Notes: generated by a model not told the origin, from the sequence alone. A DNA stretch of 64,000 bases from Methylibium sp. (GCA_013824165.1 PNNH01000118.1:19695-83694), one strand, 5' to 3'. Positions 8,814 to 17,956 are shown, counted from the first letter of the stretch. Made by a program: numbers and translations.

Positions 8814-9884
8814 ATGCGTCCCAGCCAGCCTCTTCTCGACCGCAAGATCCGTTTTGCCCTGGTGGGCTGCGGCCGCATTTCGAAGAACCATATCGACGCC
8901 TTGCAGCAGCATGCCGACCGCGCCGAACTGGTGGCCGTCTGCGACACCCAGCCAGCCGCGCTGGCCGCTGCGGTGCAGGCCACCGGCGCGGCCGGCTTCA
9001 GCTCGCTGGAGGCCTTGCTGGCCGGCAGCGATGCGGATGTGGTGGTGCTGGCCACGCCCAGCGGCCTGCATTCGCAGCAGGCTGTTGCCGTGGCGCGTGC
9101 CGGTCGCCATGTGCTGAGCGAGAAGCCCATGGCCACCAAGCTCGACGAAGGCATGGCCATGGTGCGCGCCTGCCGCGATGCCGGCGTCAAGCTCTTCGTC
9201 GTCAAGCAGAACCGGCTCAATGCCACGGTGCAGCAGGTCAAGCGCGCGATCACCGAGGGCCGTTTCGGCCGCATCTACATGAGCACGGTCAATGTGTTCT
9301 GGACCCGGCCGCAGAGCTATTACGACGCGGCCCCCTGGCGCGGCCGCTGGGACCTGGATGGCGGTGCCTTCATGAACCAGGCCAGCCATTACGTGGACCT
9401 GCTGGACTGGCTGGTCGGCCCGGTCGACAGCGTGCATGCCTACACCGCCACGCTGGCGCGCGACATCGAGGCTGAGGACACCGGCGTGATGAGCGTGCGC
9501 CTGCGCCATGGCGGCCTGGCCTCGGTCAACGTCACCATGCTGACCTTCCCGCAGAACCTGGAAGGCTCGATCACCATCCTGGGCGAGAAAGGCGCGGTCA
9601 AGATCGGCGGCACCGCCGTCAACAAGATCGAGCACTGGGCTTTTGCCGAGCAGCGCCCCGAGGATGCGGACGTGCTCTCGGCCAGCTATGAAATTGGCCA
9701 AGGAAGCGGCAGCGTCTACGGCTTCGGGCACCCGCTCTATTACGACAACGTCATCCAGACCCTGCGCGGCGAGGCCCATGCGGAGGTCGACGGCTACGAA
9801 GGCCTGCGCTCGCTGGAGATCCTGATCGCCGCCTACCGCAGCGCGCGCGACGGCCAGCGTGTCGGCCTGCCACTGGTATTCTGA
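8814..9884 (+). CDS. wlbA: Gfo/Idh/MocA oxidoreductase, WlbA/WbpB type (UDP-GlcNAcA 3-dehydrogenase)
   Basis: NAD-dependent dehydrogenase (356 residues) expected to oxidise C3 of UDP-N-acetyl-glucosaminuronic acid, the first step toward UDP-2,3-diacetamido-2,3-dideoxy-glucuronic acid. The nucleotide-binding glycine motif is VGCGRIS at residues 17-23, the family EKP is at 103-105, and the catalytic-region histidine is H192 in NQASHYVDLLDWL. The assignment within the large Gfo/Idh/MocA family rests on the acetyltransferase and aminotransferase of the same pathway lying just downstream, separated by a toxin-antitoxin pair. Confidence 0.88.
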   Translation: MRPSQPLLDRKIRFALVGCGRISKNHIDALQQHADRAELVAVCDTQPAALAAAVQATGAAGFSSLEALLAGSDADVVVLATPSGLHSQQAVAVARAGRHVLSEKPMATKLDEGMAMVRACRDAGVKLFVVKQNRLNATVQQVKRAITEGRFGRIYMSTVNVFWTRPQSYYDAAPWRGRWDLDGGAFMNQASHYVDLLDWLVGPVDSVHAYTATLARDIEAEDTGVMSVRLRHGGLASVNVTMLTFPQNLEGSITILGEKGAVKIGGTAVNKIEHWAFAEQRPEDADVLSASYEIGQGSGSVYGFGHPLYYDNVIQTLRGEAHAEVDGYEGLRSLEILIAAYRSARDGQRVGLPLVF

Positions 9885-9942
9885 AATCCATTCGGAGGTC
9901 GGAATTTTGGTTGGTATTCTGAATTCCGTAACTGGTTAGAAT
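9874..9942 (+). promoter_or_regulatory. Promoter/operator candidate of the first toxin-antitoxin pair
   Basis: TGGTATTCTGAA occurs twice, at 9874-9885 (crossing the wlbA stop) and 9912-9923, 38 bases apart. An inverted repeat CGGAATT (9900-9906) and AATTCCG (9922-9928) with a 15-base spacer lies between the gene end and a TAGAAT -10 candidate at 9937-9942. The tract is visibly more AT-rich than its surroundings. Binding by the AbrB-type antitoxin for autoregulation is an inference. Confidence 0.45.
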
Positions 9943-9967
9943 CGAGCCATTGAAGTCGGAGTCAATC

Positions 9968-10237
9968 ATGCAGGTCACCGTAAGCGAAAAAGGTCAGATC
10001 ACCTTGCCGCAGGCGCTGCGGCTGAAGCTGCGCATCGGGCCCGGCTCGCGGCTGGAAGTCGATGCCCTGGACGATGGCAGCCTGCGCGTGCGCGTTCTGG
10101 CACGCGGTTCCGCGGGCTTGGCTGGCTTGCTGGCGCGCCCAGGCGAGCCGACTCAAAGCCTCGACGAGATGGACCAGGCGGTCGCCGATGCCGTGGCCGA
10201 ACGTGCTGGCCGCGTGCGGAAGGCGCCGCGGACATGA
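9968..10237 (+). CDS. AbrB/MazE-type antitoxin of a VapBC-like pair
   Basis: An 89-residue protein with an N-terminal swapped-hairpin DNA-binding domain of the SpoVT/AbrB type, recognisable from VSEKGQITLPQALR (residues 4-17) and LRIGPGSRLEV. The acidic C-terminal tail is of the kind that wraps a PIN toxin. ATG at 9968 is preferred over the TTG at 9950 because the domain starts at its second residue; CGGAG precedes it. Its stop overlaps the toxin ATG in an ATGA arrangement. It presumably neutralises the toxin and represses its own promoter. Confidence 0.85.
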   Translation: MQVTVSEKGQITLPQALRLKLRIGPGSRLEVDALDDGSLRVRVLARGSAGLAGLLARPGEPTQSLDEMDQAVADAVAERAGRVRKAPRT

Positions 10238-10629
10238 TCGCAGTCGACACCAATGTGGTGGTGCGGCTGCTGGTCGATGACGATCCTCTGCAGTCCGCCA
10301 AGGCGCGCCGCCTGTTCGATGAGCATGCTGATGCAGACGGCTCGCTCTGGCTCAGCGATGTGGTGGTGGTCGAGCTGAGCTGGGTGCTGGCGCGCGCCTA
10401 TCAGCGCAGCCGCGCCGAGATCGTGACCGCGCTGCGCGCCCTGGCCGGCCATGCCACCGTCGCGTTGGAGTCGCCCCAGGCCATGCGCGAGGCGATCACC
10501 TTGTTCGAGCAGAGCAAGGCCGACTTCGCGGACTGTCTGTTGAGCGTCAAGGCGGGCGAGAGGGCCTGCGACAAGCTGGTGACTTTTGATCGCAAGATGC
10601 GCGAACTGCCGCGCGTCGCCTTGCTCTGA
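10234..10629 (+). CDS. VapC-like PIN-domain ribonuclease toxin
   Basis: A 131-residue PIN-domain protein, expected to be a Mg-dependent endoribonuclease (VapC toxins cut tRNA or rRNA in studied cases; the target here is not known). The acidic site is intact: D5 in VDTNVVVRLL, the glutamate in VVVELSW, the aspartate in FADCLLS and the last in VTFDRKM. It overlaps the antitoxin gene by four bases and ends 28 bases before the wlbB-type gene, so the pair sits inside a biosynthetic operon, between two steps of one pathway. Confidence 0.87.
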   Translation: MIAVDTNVVVRLLVDDDPLQSAKARRLFDEHADADGSLWLSDVVVVELSWVLARAYQRSRAEIVTALRALAGHATVALESPQAMREAITLFEQSKADFADCLLSVKAGERACDKLVTFDRKMRELPRVALL

Positions 10630-10657
10630 CCCTTCTTTCTCCAAGTAAGGACCGTTC

Positions 10658-11263
10658 GTGACAGCAGTTCCACCCAAGCAGCCAGCCTGGCATCACGCCA
10701 GCGCCATCGTCGACGAGGGCGCGCAGCTGGGCGTGGGCACCAAGGTCTGGCACTTCGCGCACGTGAGCCCGGGCGCCCGCATCGGCGCGCGCTGCTCGCT
10801 CGGGCAGGGCGTCTATGTCGGCAACGACGTGAGCATCGGCAACAACGTCCGCATCCAGAACAACGTCTCGGTCTATGACGCGGTGACGCTGGAGGACGAT
10901 GTGTTCTGCGGCCCTAGCATGGTGTTCACCAATGTCTACAACCCGCGCGCCGCGGTGGCGCGCAAGGCTGAATACCGCCGCACGCTGGTGAAGCGCGGTG
11001 CCACGTTGGGCGCCAATTGCACCATCGTCTGCGGCAGCACCATCGGCGAGCACGCCTTTATCGGCGCGGGCGCTGTGGTGCAGAAAGACGTGCCGCCCTT
11101 CGCGCTGATGGTCGGCGTGCCGGCGCGGCGCATCGGTTGGATGAGCCGCTACGGTGAGCGCCTGGCTTTCGACGCGGCCGGCCACGCGCGCTGCCCGCAG
11201 ACGGGCGATGAATACGCACTGGACGGTGACAGCTGCCGTCTGGTCAAGGAAGGAAATCTGTGA
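10658..11263 (+). CDS. wlbB: Hexapeptide N-acetyltransferase, WlbB/WbpD type
   Basis: Left-handed beta-helix acetyltransferase (201 residues) expected to acetylate the 3-amino group of UDP-2-acetamido-3-amino-glucuronic acid. Hexapeptide repeats run from about residue 15 to 145 (for example [17 protein letters not shown]), with a loop carrying FTNVYNPRA typical of WlbB/WbpD and a C-terminal extension with CPQTGDEY. The start is GTG at 10658, with AAGTAAGGA upstream. Its stop overlaps the GTG of the aminotransferase gene, so the two are coupled. Confidence 0.9.
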   Translation: MTAVPPKQPAWHHASAIVDEGAQLGVGTKVWHFAHVSPGARIGARCSLGQGVYVGNDVSIGNNVRIQNNVSVYDAVTLEDDVFCGPSMVFTNVYNPRAAVARKAEYRRTLVKRGATLGANCTIVCGSTIGEHAFIGAGAVVQKDVPPFALMVGVPARRIGWMSRYGERLAFDAAGHARCPQTGDEYALDGDSCRLVKEGNL

Positions 11264-12387
11264 GTGCTGCTGCTTCGTCGTCTTCGCTACCCTTTATCGA
11301 CCTGAAATCGCAATACGCGGCGCTCAAGGCCAGCGTGGATGCGCGCATCCAGCGCGTGCTCGACCATGGCCAGTACATCATGGGCCCCGAGGTCAAGGAA
11401 CTGGAGACGGCGCTGGCCGCGCATGTGGGCGTGAAGCACTGCATCACCGTAGCCAGCGGCACCGAGGCGCTGCTGATCGCGCTGATGACGCTGGACCTGC
11501 AGCCCGGCGATGAGGTGATCACCACGCCGTTTACCTTCGCCGCGACGGCTGAGACCATCGTGTTGCTGGGCGGCGTGCCGGTGTTCGTCGACATCGAGCC
11601 TGACAGCTGCAACATCGATGCGCGCCTGATCGAGGCGGCCGTTTCGCCGCGCACCCGCGCCATCATGCCGGTCAGCCTGTATGGCCAGGTGGCCGACATG
11701 GACGAGATCAACGCCGTCGCGGCCCGGCACGGGCTGGCGGTGATCGAGGACGCGGCGCAGAGCTTCGGTGCCAGCTACCGCGGCAAAAAGAGCTGCGCAC
11801 TGCCCACCTGGGGCGCCACCAGTTTCTTCCCCAGCAAGCCGCTGGGCTGCTACGGCGATGGGGGCGCGCTCTTTACCGATGACGACACGCTGGCGCAGGC
11901 GGCACGCGAGATCCGCGTGCATGGCCAGAGCCAGCGTTACATCCACACCCGCGTCGGCGTCGGCGGCCGCATGGACACGCTGCAATGCGCCATCGTGCTG
12001 GCCAAGCTGGAGCGCTTCGATTGGGAGATTGCCCAGCGCATCGCCATCGGCGAGCGTTATCAGCAACTGCTGCAGGCACTGCCGCTGCAGAGGCTGGCGG
12101 TGCGCACGGACCGCAACTGCGTCTGGGCGCAGTTCACCGTGCTGCTGCAGAACGGCGCGCAGCGCAGCGCGGTGCAGCAGGCGCTTCAGGCGCAAGGCGT
12201 GCCAACGGCCATCCACTATCCGCGCCCGCTGCATCGCCAGCCGGCTTACGAGCGCTTCGCGCCGGCCTGGGCCTTGCCGCATGCCGAGGCCGCGGCCGAG
12301 CGCGTGATGAGCCTGCCGATGAGTGCGGATCTCAGCGCCGAGCAGCAGGACCAGGTGATCGCCGCGCTGCGCCAGGCCCTGGCCTGA
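11260..12387 (+). CDS. wlbC: DegT/DnrJ/EryC1 aminotransferase, WlbC/WbpE type
   Basis: PLP-dependent sugar aminotransferase (375 residues) expected to aminate C3 of the 3-keto sugar made by the wlbA product, using glutamate. The PLP lysine is K193 in [15 protein letters not shown], and the cofactor-binding IEDAAQS lies at about 162-168. GTG at 11260 overlaps the preceding TGA and has AAGGA eight bases upstream. Together with the two previous enzymes it gives the dehydrogenation, transamination and acetylation steps. The UDP-GlcNAc 6-dehydrogenase and the WbpI-type epimerase are not in this window. Confidence 0.92.
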   Translation: MSAAASSSSLPFIDLKSQYAALKASVDARIQRVLDHGQYIMGPEVKELETALAAHVGVKHCITVASGTEALLIALMTLDLQPGDEVITTPFTFAATAETIVLLGGVPVFVDIEPDSCNIDARLIEAAVSPRTRAIMPVSLYGQVADMDEINAVAARHGLAVIEDAAQSFGASYRGKKSCALPTWGATSFFPSKPLGCYGDGGALFTDDDTLAQAAREIRVHGQSQRYIHTRVGVGGRMDTLQCAIVLAKLERFDWEIAQRIAIGERYQQLLQALPLQRLAVRTDRNCVWAQFTVLLQNGAQRSAVQQALQAQGVPTAIHYPRPLHRQPAYERFAPAWALPHAEAAAERVMSLPMSADLSAEQQDQVIAALRQALA

Positions 12388-12388
12388 T

Positions 12389-13636
12389 ATGCAGGGCGGC
12401 CTGCTGCGGGCAACGCTCACGCTGCTGGCTGGCGGCGCGCTGGCGCAGGCGCTGCCGCTGCTGCTCGGGCCCTGGCTGACGCGCATTTACTCACCCACCG
12501 AATACGGCCATTTCAGCCTGGTCTGGACGCTGGCCACCAATGTGGCGGTGCTGGGCTGTGCGCGCTACGAGTTCGCGCTGCCGCTGGAGAGCGACGAGGG
12601 CGAGGCGGCTACGCTGATGGCGCTGTGCCTGCGCGTGCTGCTGGCGGTGACTGCGGCATCGCTGCTGGTGGCCGCGCTCGTCGTGCTGTGGCAAGACCTG
12701 AGCCTGGCCTGGCTGCTGCCGCTGGCGGTGCTGGCCGGCGCGGCCTCGCAATGGCTGACGCTGTGGGCCAGCCGCGCGCAGCGCTTTGCGCTGATCTCCG
12801 GCGCCCGGGTGCTGCAGTACGGCGGCGGAGCGCTGGCGCAGGTCGGCTTGGGCCTTTTGCAGTTCGGCGCCTGGGGCCTGCTGCTCGGCCCCTTGCTGGC
12901 CGGCATGGCGGCCAGCCTACTGTTGGCGCGGCCGGCGCCGGCTGGCGGCTGGCTGGCGCTGCTCAAGCCGCAGGTCGGGCTGGCGGCGATGGCGCGCCGG
13001 CACCGCGACTTTCCGCTGCTCAACACGCCGCATGCCTTTGCCGGTGCGCTGCAGGACAGCCTGGCGCTGCTGATCCTCACCGCCTGGGCCGGCGATGCGG
13101 CCGCCGGTTACTGGGCCCTGGCGCTGCGCTACCTGAAGGCGCCCGCCGGACTGGTGGGCGGGGCGCTGTCTCAGGCGCTCTACCCGCGCCTCGTGGCGGC
13201 GGCAACGCCGGCCGAGGCGCTGCAAACCGTGCGGCGCTCGATGGCCGTGCTGGCCGCATTGGCACTGCCCTTGGCCGGGGTGCTGCTGGCCTGGGGCCCG
13301 GAGCTGTTCAGCTGGCTGTTCGGCGAGCGCTGGCACGACGCCGGGCAACTGGCGCGCGCGCTGGCGCCGTATATCGCGCTGCACTTCATCGCCTCGCCGC
13401 TGTCGGTGGCCACCATGGCCTGGGGCGCGCAGGCCTGGGCGCTGAAACTGGCGCTGCTGGGGCAGCTGCTGTTCCTCATCGGGCTGGGTCTTGGCCTCGC
13501 CGTGGGCGGACTGATAGGCGCGGCCTGGGGCGTATCGGCGGCGATGCTGCTCTACTTCAGCTACTTCTTCTGGTCGCTGGCGACCTGGTCCGAATTTCCT
13601 GTTGCTCAGAATTCCGCCGATGAAGCTGCTGCTTAA
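12389..13636 (+). CDS. Wzx-type oligosaccharide flippase (MOP superfamily)
   Basis: Polytopic inner-membrane protein (415 residues) with about 12 hydrophobic segments over most of its length. The N-terminus carries the family feature GPWLTRIYSPTEYGHFSL (about residues 27-44), which in this superfamily precedes helix 2. It would move undecaprenyl-linked glycan units to the periplasmic face. It starts one base after the wlbC-type stop and overlaps the next gene by 17 bases. No Wzy polymerase is found in the same cluster. Confidence 0.87.
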   Translation: MQGGLLRATLTLLAGGALAQALPLLLGPWLTRIYSPTEYGHFSLVWTLATNVAVLGCARYEFALPLESDEGEAATLMALCLRVLLAVTAASLLVAALVVLWQDLSLAWLLPLAVLAGAASQWLTLWASRAQRFALISGARVLQYGGGALAQVGLGLLQFGAWGLLLGPLLAGMAASLLLARPAPAGGWLALLKPQVGLAAMARRHRDFPLLNTPHAFAGALQDSLALLILTAWAGDAAAGYWALALRYLKAPAGLVGGALSQALYPRLVAAATPAEALQTVRRSMAVLAALALPLAGVLLAWGPELFSWLFGERWHDAGQLARALAPYIALHFIASPLSVATMAWGAQAWALKLALLGQLLFLIGLGLGLAVGGLIGAAWGVSAAMLLYFSYFFWSLATWSEFPVAQNSADEAAA

Positions 13637-14240
13637 GTCCCTGCTGAACCGCTGGCGCCGCCGCTTTTGGCGCGCGCTGTTCTTCCGCATGGTGTTCGGC
13701 GAACGCGCGCCGGACGGCCGGCTGCTGCCGCACACACGCATCGCGCCCAGCAGCTGCATCGAGGGCGAGTCCGGTCTGCAGCTGGCCGATCATGTCTTCA
13801 TCGGGCAGTTCAACTTCATCGAGGCCAGCGGCGGCGTGAGCATCGAGGAGGGCGTGCAGATCACCAACTACGTCAGCATCGTCAGCCACAGCTCGCACCG
13901 CGCCATCCGGCTGCTGGGACGCAGCTATGTCACGCACCGCGGCGAGATGCCGGGCTATGTGAAGGCGCCGATCCGCATCGGCGCCTACAGCTTCATCGGC
14001 CCGCACAGCCTGATCGAAGCCGGTGCCCGGATCGGGCGCGGTGCGGTGGTCAGTGCCTTCTCGCAGGTGCGCGGCGAAGTGCCTGACTTCGCCATCGTCG
14101 CCGGCCAGCCGGCGCGCGTGATTGGCGATGTGCGCGCCAAGGACGCGCAGTTGCTGGCCCAGCATCCGTGGCTGGCAGCGCACTACCAAGCGTGGGCTGA
14201 TGAGATTCCTGGCCCGGCGGGCGACCGGGAGCTTCCATGA
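13620..14240 (+). CDS. Hexapeptide-repeat O-acyltransferase (WcaF/maltose acetyltransferase type)
   Basis: A 206-residue left-handed beta-helix acyltransferase. Repeats begin at about residue 45 (IGQFNFIEASGGVSIEEG) and end with VAGQPARVIGDV, the usual closing turn of this group. The segment SIVSHSSHR probably holds the catalytic histidine. It would O-acetylate (less likely N-acetylate) a sugar of the glycan. It lacks the N-terminal Rossmann-like domain of PglD, so it is not a clear fit to the missing bacillosamine acetylation step. ATG at 13620 is used rather than an in-frame upstream codon because basic residues then start the protein as in relatives. Confidence 0.8.
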   Translation: MKLLLKSLLNRWRRRFWRALFFRMVFGERAPDGRLLPHTRIAPSSCIEGESGLQLADHVFIGQFNFIEASGGVSIEEGVQITNYVSIVSHSSHRAIRLLGRSYVTHRGEMPGYVKAPIRIGAYSFIGPHSLIEAGARIGRGAVVSAFSQVRGEVPDFAIVAGQPARVIGDVRAKDAQLLAQHPWLAAHYQAWADEIPGPAGDRELP

Positions 14241-15304
14241 AGCTTGTGCTGATCGGCGATGGCGAGAGCCCGCATCTGCTGAAGTGGGCGAGGGCGCTGG
14301 CCCCCCGGGTCGAGCTGTGGGCGGCATCCTCGCGTGGCTTCAGTCCGGAGTTCGAGGCGCTGCTGCCGGCGGCACGGCGGCTCGCCTTGAACACGGCGCC
14401 TGACCATGGCGGCGGCAATATCGCCTTGCTGAAGAAGCTGCCGCAACTGGGCGCCTGGCTGGCGCGCGTTGATGCCGACTGGCTGCATGCCCATTACCTG
14501 ACCTCGCACGGCACGCTGGCTTGGGCGGCCCAGCGCGGCTGGCGGCTGCGCGCGCAGATTGCGGGCTCGGCCTGGGGCAGCGACATCCTGGTCACGCCCG
14601 CGCGGGGCTGGGCCTGGCGCTGGCTGACGCAGCGCGTGCTGCAGGCCAGTGCGGTGCTGACATCGGACTCGCGCCATATGAGCGAGCGCATGCAGGCGCT
14701 GGGCGCGAAGTCGGTGATGACCTTCCCCTTCGGTCTGGAGGCGCTGCCGAAGCAGGGCGCCAAGAAACTGCCCTGGCTGTTCTTTGCCAATCGCGGGCTG
14801 GAGCCGATCTACCGGCCTGAGCGGGTGCTGCAGGCATTCGCCGCGGTCGCGGCAGCGCAGCCCGAGGCGCGCCTGATCGTCGCCAACGACGGCTCGCTGC
14901 GCGCGGCGTTGGAGCAGCAGGCAAAAGATCTGGGCCTGGAGGCTCGCGTGGAGTTTGTCGGCCGCCTGGACGCCAAGGCCCAGGCCTCTTGCTATGCCAA
15001 GGCGCGCTGGTACTTCAGCCTGCCGCAGAGCGATTCGGTGTCGGTCTCGGTGCTGGAGGCGATGGCGCATGAGTGCCTGCCGATTCTTTCCGAGCTGCCC
15101 GCCAATCGCGAACTGCTGCAGCCCGGCAGTGGCCTGATCATGGCCGAAGGGCAGGAAGCCGAGCTGCCGGCCCGGTTGCTAGCCCTGTCGGCACAGGCCG
15201 AATCCGCGGGTGCGGCCAACCGCGCCTGGGTGGCCGAGAATGGCCTGTTTGCGCCGGCGGTGGAACAGTTCTTGAACCGATTGAATTCCTTGAGAAGGTC
15301 ATGA
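14237..15304 (+). CDS. GT4-like glycosyltransferase
   Basis: GT-B fold glycosyltransferase (355 residues). The C-terminal half shows the donor-binding pattern of GT4: RPERVLQAFA near residue 195, VEFVGRLD near 238, and LPQSDSVSVSVLEAMAHECLPI around 258-279, which replaces the usual E-x7-E segment. It adds one sugar to the lipid-linked glycan; donor and acceptor cannot be predicted. It overlaps both neighbours by four bases (ATGA). Confidence 0.85.
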   Translation: MKLVLIGDGESPHLLKWARALAPRVELWAASSRGFSPEFEALLPAARRLALNTAPDHGGGNIALLKKLPQLGAWLARVDADWLHAHYLTSHGTLAWAAQRGWRLRAQIAGSAWGSDILVTPARGWAWRWLTQRVLQASAVLTSDSRHMSERMQALGAKSVMTFPFGLEALPKQGAKKLPWLFFANRGLEPIYRPERVLQAFAAVAAAQPEARLIVANDGSLRAALEQQAKDLGLEARVEFVGRLDAKAQASCYAKARWYFSLPQSDSVSVSVLEAMAHECLPILSELPANRELLQPGSGLIMAEGQEAELPARLLALSAQAESAGAANRAWVAENGLFAPAVEQFLNRLNSLRRS

Positions 15305-16518
15305 GGCTGCTGCTGATCAATCATTACGCCGGCTCGCCGCAGCACGGCATGGAATACCGGCCCTACTACCTGGCGCGCGAATGGGTGCGCGCCGGCCATC
15401 AGGTGCTGATCCTGGCGGGTTCGCACTCGCATGTGCGCAGCACCCAGCCGCAAGCGGGCGGCCAGACCATCGATGGCATCAGCTACTGCTGGTACGAGAC
15501 CCCCGCCTACCAGGGCAACGGCTTTGGCCGTGTGCGCAATATCTGGGCCTTCTGCCGGCATGTCTGGAAGGATGCCGAGGCGCTGGCCCGCGCCTTTGCT
15601 CCCGATGCGGTGATCGCCTCCAGCACCTATCCCATGGATGTCTGGGTGGCGCGCCGCGTGGCGAAACTGGCCAAAGCCAAGCTGGTCTACGAGGTGCACG
15701 ATCTCTGGCCGCTGTCGCCGATCGAGCTGTCGGGCATGTCGCCGCGCCACCCTTTCGCGATGCTGTGCCAGAAGGCCGAGAACGACGCCTATCGCGATGC
15801 CGATGTGGTGGTCTCGATGCTGCCCAAGGTGCAGGGCCATATGCGCGCGCATGGGCTCGATTTGAAGAAGCTGCACATCGTGCCCAACGGCATCACCTTG
15901 GACGAGTGGGAGGGCGAGGGCGAGACGCTGGACAGTCCGGAGCTTGTCACCCATCTGGCGCTGCAGCGCGCCGCCGGCCGCATCGTGCTGGGCTATGCCG
16001 GCTCGATGGGCCTGCCCAACGCGCTGGACGTGCTGCTGGATGCCGCGCGGCTGCTGAAGGATGAGCCGATCTCCATCGTGCTGGTGGGCAGCGGCCATGA
16101 GCGGCTGCGGCTGGAAAAGCGCGTCGCCGATGAAGGCCTGGCGAATGTGGCGATGTTCGCGCCGATCCCGAAGCGCCAGATCCCGGCGCTTCTGGCGCAA
16201 TTCGACATCGCCTACATCGGCTGGCAGCGCACGCCGATTTACCGCTTCGGCATCGCGCCCAACAAGCTGATGGACTACATGATGGCCCGGCGGCCGGTGC
16301 TGCATTCGGTCGAGGCCGGCAACGACCCGGTGGCCGAGGCGCAGGCCGGCCTGACCGTGCCGCCCGAGGATCCGCAGGCGGTGGCTGCAGGGCTGCGCCG
16401 CCTGGCCGCCGTCAAGCCCGAGGAGCGCGCCGCGATGGGCGAGCGCGGCCGCGCCTTCGTGCTGGCCGAGCACACCTATCCGGTGCTGGCGCAGCGCTTC
16501 ATCAACGCCTTGCAATGA
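15301..16518 (+). CDS. GT4 glycosyltransferase, WbuB-like
   Basis: A 405-residue GT-B fold enzyme. The start LLLINHYAGSPQHGMEYRPY is characteristic of WbuB/WcaI-like transferases, and the C-terminal half has the donor site with YAGSMGLPNALDVLLDAA and a late GIAPNKLMDYMMA segment. WbuB-type enzymes add a deoxy-amino sugar such as FucNAc in known O-antigens; the donor here is not known. ATG at 15301 overlaps the preceding stop by four bases; longer in-frame upstream readings are not needed. Confidence 0.87.
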   Translation: MRLLLINHYAGSPQHGMEYRPYYLAREWVRAGHQVLILAGSHSHVRSTQPQAGGQTIDGISYCWYETPAYQGNGFGRVRNIWAFCRHVWKDAEALARAFAPDAVIASSTYPMDVWVARRVAKLAKAKLVYEVHDLWPLSPIELSGMSPRHPFAMLCQKAENDAYRDADVVVSMLPKVQGHMRAHGLDLKKLHIVPNGITLDEWEGEGETLDSPELVTHLALQRAAGRIVLGYAGSMGLPNALDVLLDAARLLKDEPISIVLVGSGHERLRLEKRVADEGLANVAMFAPIPKRQIPALLAQFDIAYIGWQRTPIYRFGIAPNKLMDYMMARRPVLHSVEAGNDPVAEAQAGLTVPPEDPQAVAAGLRRLAAVKPEERAAMGERGRAFVLAEHTYPVLAQRFINALQ

Positions 16519-17213
16519 GTAGCGAACGCAAGCAGGAGCTGCAAGCCATCGCCGAGCGCTATGCGCGGCGCGGCGCTGTGGCTGATCGCTACAGCCTGCT
16601 GCGCCCCGAGGTCTGGCAGATGCTGCACGAGCGCCAGCGTGCGCTGTGGCGGGCGCTGGCCCGGCGCGAGGGCACGCCGTCTGAGTGGCAACTGGCCGAG
16701 GTGGGCTGCGGCGCGGGCGGCAATCTGCTGGAGATGCTGCGCCTGGGCTTTGCACCTGAACACCTGAGCGGCATCGAGCTGTTGCCCGAGCGTTTCGAGG
16801 CGGCGCGCTGCGTGCTGCCGGCCGCCGTGAAGCTGCATCTGGGCGATGCCTCGCAGGCGGGTATCGAAGCTGGCAGCCAGGATCTGGTGCTGCAGTCCAC
16901 CGTGTTCTCGTCCATCCTCAGCGATGGCGTGCAGCAGGCGCTGGCCGAGGCGATGTGGCGCTGGCTCAGGCCGGGTGGCGTCGTGCTCTGGTATGACTTC
17001 ATCGTCGACAATCCTCGCAACCGCGATGTGCGCGGCGTGCCGCTGCGGCGGGTGCGCGAGCTGTTCCCGCAAGGCCGGCTGCACGCGCAGCGCCTCACGC
17101 TGGCACCGCCGATTGCCCGCGCCGTGTGCCGGCTCCATCCCGGCGCCTATACCGTTTTCAACAGCATCCCCTGGCTGCGCAGTCATGTGCTGGCCGTCAT
17201 CGAGAAGCGCTGA
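16515..17213 (+). CDS. Class I SAM-dependent methyltransferase
   Basis: A 232-residue Rossmann-fold methyltransferase. Motif I is LAEVGCGAGGNLLEML (about residues 58-73), motif II-like acidic residues occur at GIELLPERF, and the RPGGVVLWYDF strand is a typical motif III. Its place at the end of the tightly overlapping gene string suggests that it methylates a sugar of the glycan or caps the chain, but no specific target can be deduced. It overlaps the previous gene by four bases. Confidence 0.83.
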   Translation: MSSERKQELQAIAERYARRGAVADRYSLLRPEVWQMLHERQRALWRALARREGTPSEWQLAEVGCGAGGNLLEMLRLGFAPEHLSGIELLPERFEAARCVLPAAVKLHLGDASQAGIEAGSQDLVLQSTVFSSILSDGVQQALAEAMWRWLRPGGVVLWYDFIVDNPRNRDVRGVPLRRVRELFPQGRLHAQRLTLAPPIARAVCRLHPGAYTVFNSIPWLRSHVLAVIEKR

Positions 17214-17228
17214 AGGTGCGCGCTTGGC

Positions 17229-17234
17229 TACAAT
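17229..17234 (+). promoter_or_regulatory. -10 box candidate for the second toxin-antitoxin pair
   Basis: TTGGCTACAAT (box TACAAT at 17229-17234) stands 43 bases before the antitoxin ATG. The same 11 bases recur upstream of lepA at 61461-61471, supporting use as a promoter element. Confidence 0.5.
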
Positions 17235-17276
17235 CTGCATCAGCGCATCACCTCATCAGATGCAGGGGGCTTCACC

Positions 17277-17525
17277 ATGCGTACCACGCTCGACATCGAC
17301 GCTGATCTGCTGCAGGTCGCCAAGGAACTGGCGCGACGCGAGGGCAAGACGGCCGGACAGGTCGTTTCCCAGCTCTTGCGTCGTGCACTGACAGGCGGCG
17401 AGGGCGCGGCCGGGCGCGTGCAGAGCGGACGGCCTGTCGCGGGCTTTCAGCCTTTCGCAGCCAAGCCCGGGGTCGTCACTACGCTGGAGCAGGTCAACGC
17501 GCTGCGTGAGAAAGAGGGCATCTAG
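17277..17525 (+). CDS. Ribbon-helix-helix type antitoxin of a VapBC-like pair
   Basis: An 82-residue protein starting RTTLDIDADLLQVAKELA, the classic pattern of a ribbon-helix-helix DNA-binding strand and helix, continuing with EGKTAGQVVSQLLRRAL. The C-terminal part (about 50-82) is the expected toxin-binding tail. A GGGGG ribosome site lies eight bases before the ATG. The TAG stop shares its G with the GTG of the toxin gene. Confidence 0.85.
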   Translation: MRTTLDIDADLLQVAKELARREGKTAGQVVSQLLRRALTGGEGAAGRVQSGRPVAGFQPFAAKPGVVTTLEQVNALREKEGI

Positions 17526-17956
17526 TGCGAGCATTGCTGGACGTGAATGTGTTGGTCGCCTTGCTGGACGCTGGCCATCTGCACCACCGGATGGCAATGG
17601 AGTGGCTGGCGGACAACCAGGCTCAAGGCTGGGCGTCCAGCCCCAGCACTCAGAACGGCTGCCTGCGCATCCTGTCCCTGCCCGCCTATCCGAACAGCCA
17701 GGCGGCGCCCCTGGTGGCGCAGCGCCTGGGGCAGGCCATCGAGCATGCGGCACATGAGTTCTGGACGGATGAGTTGAGCCTGCTCACGCCGGGTGCGCTG
17801 CATTGGGACCGGGTGTTGAGTTCGCGTCAGATTGCCGATGTGTATCTGCTGGCGCTGGCGGTTCACCGTGGCGGTCGGCTGGTCACTTTCGATCAAGGCA
17901 TACCGATCCAGGCCGTGCCCGGCGCCCAGAAGAAGAACCTGCTGATCTTGAGTTGA
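17525..17956 (+). CDS. PIN-domain toxin, VapC-like
   Basis: A 143-residue PIN-domain protein of the TA_system VapC type, expected to be a Mg-dependent ribonuclease. Acidic residues are in place: D6 in ALLDVNVLVALLD, an aspartate in RQIADVYLLALA and one in VTFDQGI. GTG start at 17525 overlaps the antitoxin stop by one base. It ends only three bases before the next aminotransferase gene, so transcription of the toxin probably runs into the glycan genes. It is unlike the first PIN toxin in the cluster and has a different antitoxin class. Confidence 0.87.
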   Translation: MRALLDVNVLVALLDAGHLHHRMAMEWLADNQAQGWASSPSTQNGCLRILSLPAYPNSQAAPLVAQRLGQAIEHAAHEFWTDELSLLTPGALHWDRVLSSRQIADVYLLALAVHRGGRLVTFDQGIPIQAVPGAQKKNLLILS

